From contig OX044364.1 in the NCBI GenBank assembly GCA_943846735.1, positions 1,922,001 through 1,986,000 of the forward strand: a DNA stretch of 64,000 nt. Reading direction: 5' to 3'. The position numbers were made by a program, and so were the translations under genes. The stretch comes from CAJQLB01 sp905479065. Its GTDB lineage: Bacteria > Bacteroidota > Bacteroidia > Flavobacteriales > Flavobacteriaceae. Positions within the stretch are counted from its first letter, which is position 1. The number at the start of each line of letters is the position of its first letter. Under the pieces are notes generated by a model. It made no database searches, was not told where the DNA came from, and worked only from the letters and a program-made list of their open reading frames with translations. Below, piece after piece: positions 63,234-64,000 of the stretch.

Positions 63234-63714
63234 GGTTCAAATTATCGTTGCATGTTGTATTTTGTTAGTTGTTTCTTGTGATTCATATAAAATATTTGAC
63301 GAGTATAAATCTGTTAATGGGAGTTGGCAAGCCAAGAATATTGTTGAATTTTCATTTACGTTTAAAGACACAATCGAATCTTATAACGTGTTTATTAATG
63401 TTAGGAACAATAATAATTACCAATACAATAATTTGTTTTTAATTGGTGAAATTAAATTCCCAAATGGGAAAAGCATTACAGATACTTTAGAATATAAAAT
63501 GGCTAAACCAACTGGTGAATTATTAGGAACGGGTTTTTCTGATGTGAAAGAAAATAAACTTTGGTATAAAGAGCGTATTGTTTTTGATGAATCAGGCTTA
63601 TATAAAATTAAACTGCAACATGCCATGCGTGAAAATGGTAATATTGACGGATTAGAGTCGTTAAACGGTATTACAGATATAGGACTTAGAATAGAAAAAG
63701 CGATAGCGCATTAG
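63223..63714 (+). CDS. gldH: Gliding motility lipoprotein GldH
   Basis: GldH, an outer-membrane-associated lipoprotein needed for gliding in Flavobacterium (163 aa here). GTG at 63223 (MLNKVQIIVACCILLVVSC, lipobox ending at Cys18) is the best start; a longer frame upstream runs through the basic tail of the PSP1 gene. The body has FDEYKSVNGSWQAKNIVEF and SGLYKIKLQHAMRE, typical of GldH. It overlaps the PSP1 stop by 11 bases and precedes the PBP1A-type gene by 38 bases, the conserved flavobacterial order. Confidence 0.9.
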   Translation: MLNKVQIIVACCILLVVSCDSYKIFDEYKSVNGSWQAKNIVEFSFTFKDTIESYNVFINVRNNNNYQYNNLFLIGEIKFPNGKSITDTLEYKMAKPTGELLGTGFSDVKENKLWYKERIVFDESGLYKIKLQHAMRENGNIDGLESLNGITDIGLRIEKAIAH

Positions 63715-63752
63715 CGAGTTAATTTAACGCTGTTATTGGGAGACCTTAGAAT

Positions 63753-64000
63753 ATGGGAAAAATAAAAAAAGGAAAAAAACGTCCAAACTATTCTAGTTAC
63801 ATTAAATGGTTTTGGAAATTGTTTGTTTTAGGAGTTTTAGGAATTACTTCGATGTTTTTGCTTGCGTCGGTTGGTGTTTTTGGGGAATTACCAGATCATA
63901 CATTATTAGAAAACCCACGAACAAATTTAGCAAGTGAAATTATCTCAGCTGATGGACAGTTAATAGCAAAATATTATCTTGATGACAATAGAACTCCTGT
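63753..64000 (+). CDS. Class A penicillin-binding protein (PBP1A-type), 5' part
   Basis: Start of a bifunctional transglycosylase/transpeptidase, cut by the window edge. The visible 82 residues give a short basic cytoplasmic tail (MGKIKKGKKRPNYSSYIKW), one membrane helix (about 21-45), then FGELPDHTLLENPRTNLASEI and ISADGQLIAKYY, the standard pre-GT51 segment. The position after gldH is typical. Confidence 0.9.
   Translation, partial: MGKIKKGKKRPNYSSYIKWFWKLFVLGVLGITSMFLLASVGVFGELPDHTLLENPRTNLASEIISADGQLIAKYYLDDNRTP

Overview
The window is chromosomal DNA of a Bacteroidota bacterium, almost certainly a marine member of Flavobacteriaceae. The DNA is strongly AT-rich. Perfect or near-perfect TAnnTTTG (-7) boxes precede many genes, and Shine-Dalgarno sequences are not evident. 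The gene set is typical of the family: sprE and gldH (gliding and type IX secretion), giant secreted proteins with T9SS-type C-terminal domains, lipoproteins with export signals, an atp operon without atpDC, and DUF4837, DUF6341, DUF6427, DUF4254, DUF4292 and DUF6909 genes in familiar neighbourhoods. No tRNA, rRNA, CRISPR array or insertion sequence was recognised.

Layout. 1-7056: cell-wall and envelope housekeeping (LysM lytic transglycosylase, DUF4837 lipoprotein, tatA, M23 peptidase, GH3 protein, DUF6909 protein). 7065-21044: a surface-polysaccharide locus with two sulfotransferases, a Wzx flippase, two Wzy/ligase-type membrane proteins, GT2 and WecG-type glycosyltransferases, a UDP-glucuronate decarboxylase, an initiating sugar transferase and a CapK-like adenylating enzyme. 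The product is probably a sulfated polymer. Both ends of this locus are damaged: a Wzz/GumC-like gene is wrecked, and the decarboxylase, the initiating transferase and the last GT2 carry frameshifts, while the centre is intact. 21149-27040: purD, upp, DUF genes, a GT9 heptosyltransferase-like gene and a PaaE-like reductase. 27278-35957: sprE, a bactofilin and the atpZ-I-B-E-F-H-A-G cluster. 36121-41475: a large secreted protein, a surface lipoprotein and a small lipoprotein. 41528-46886: flippase, dut, TPR protein, DUF4292 lipoprotein and EnvC-like factor. 47080-55890: thioesterase, HU/SPOR protein, dprA, a giant secreted protein, trpS and plsC. 55975-59848: an ECF sigma module next to recA. 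59885-64000: trhO, a radical SAM gene, a RicT-like PSP1 gene, gldH and the start of a PBP1A-type gene.

The most interesting system is the ECF module. A surface lipoprotein, an ECF sigma factor and a protein with a cytoplasmic head, one membrane helix, a long linker and an outer-membrane beta-barrel form one operon. This is the architecture of a dual-membrane-spanning anti-sigma factor. A promoter with GCAACC, a 15-base spacer and CATCT precedes the operon. A second copy with exactly the same spacing lies on the other side of recA, pointing the opposite way, and leads only to a strong intrinsic terminator about 115 bases downstream. This suggests an undescribed ECF-dependent small RNA, analogous in logic to the sigma-E sRNAs of enterobacteria.
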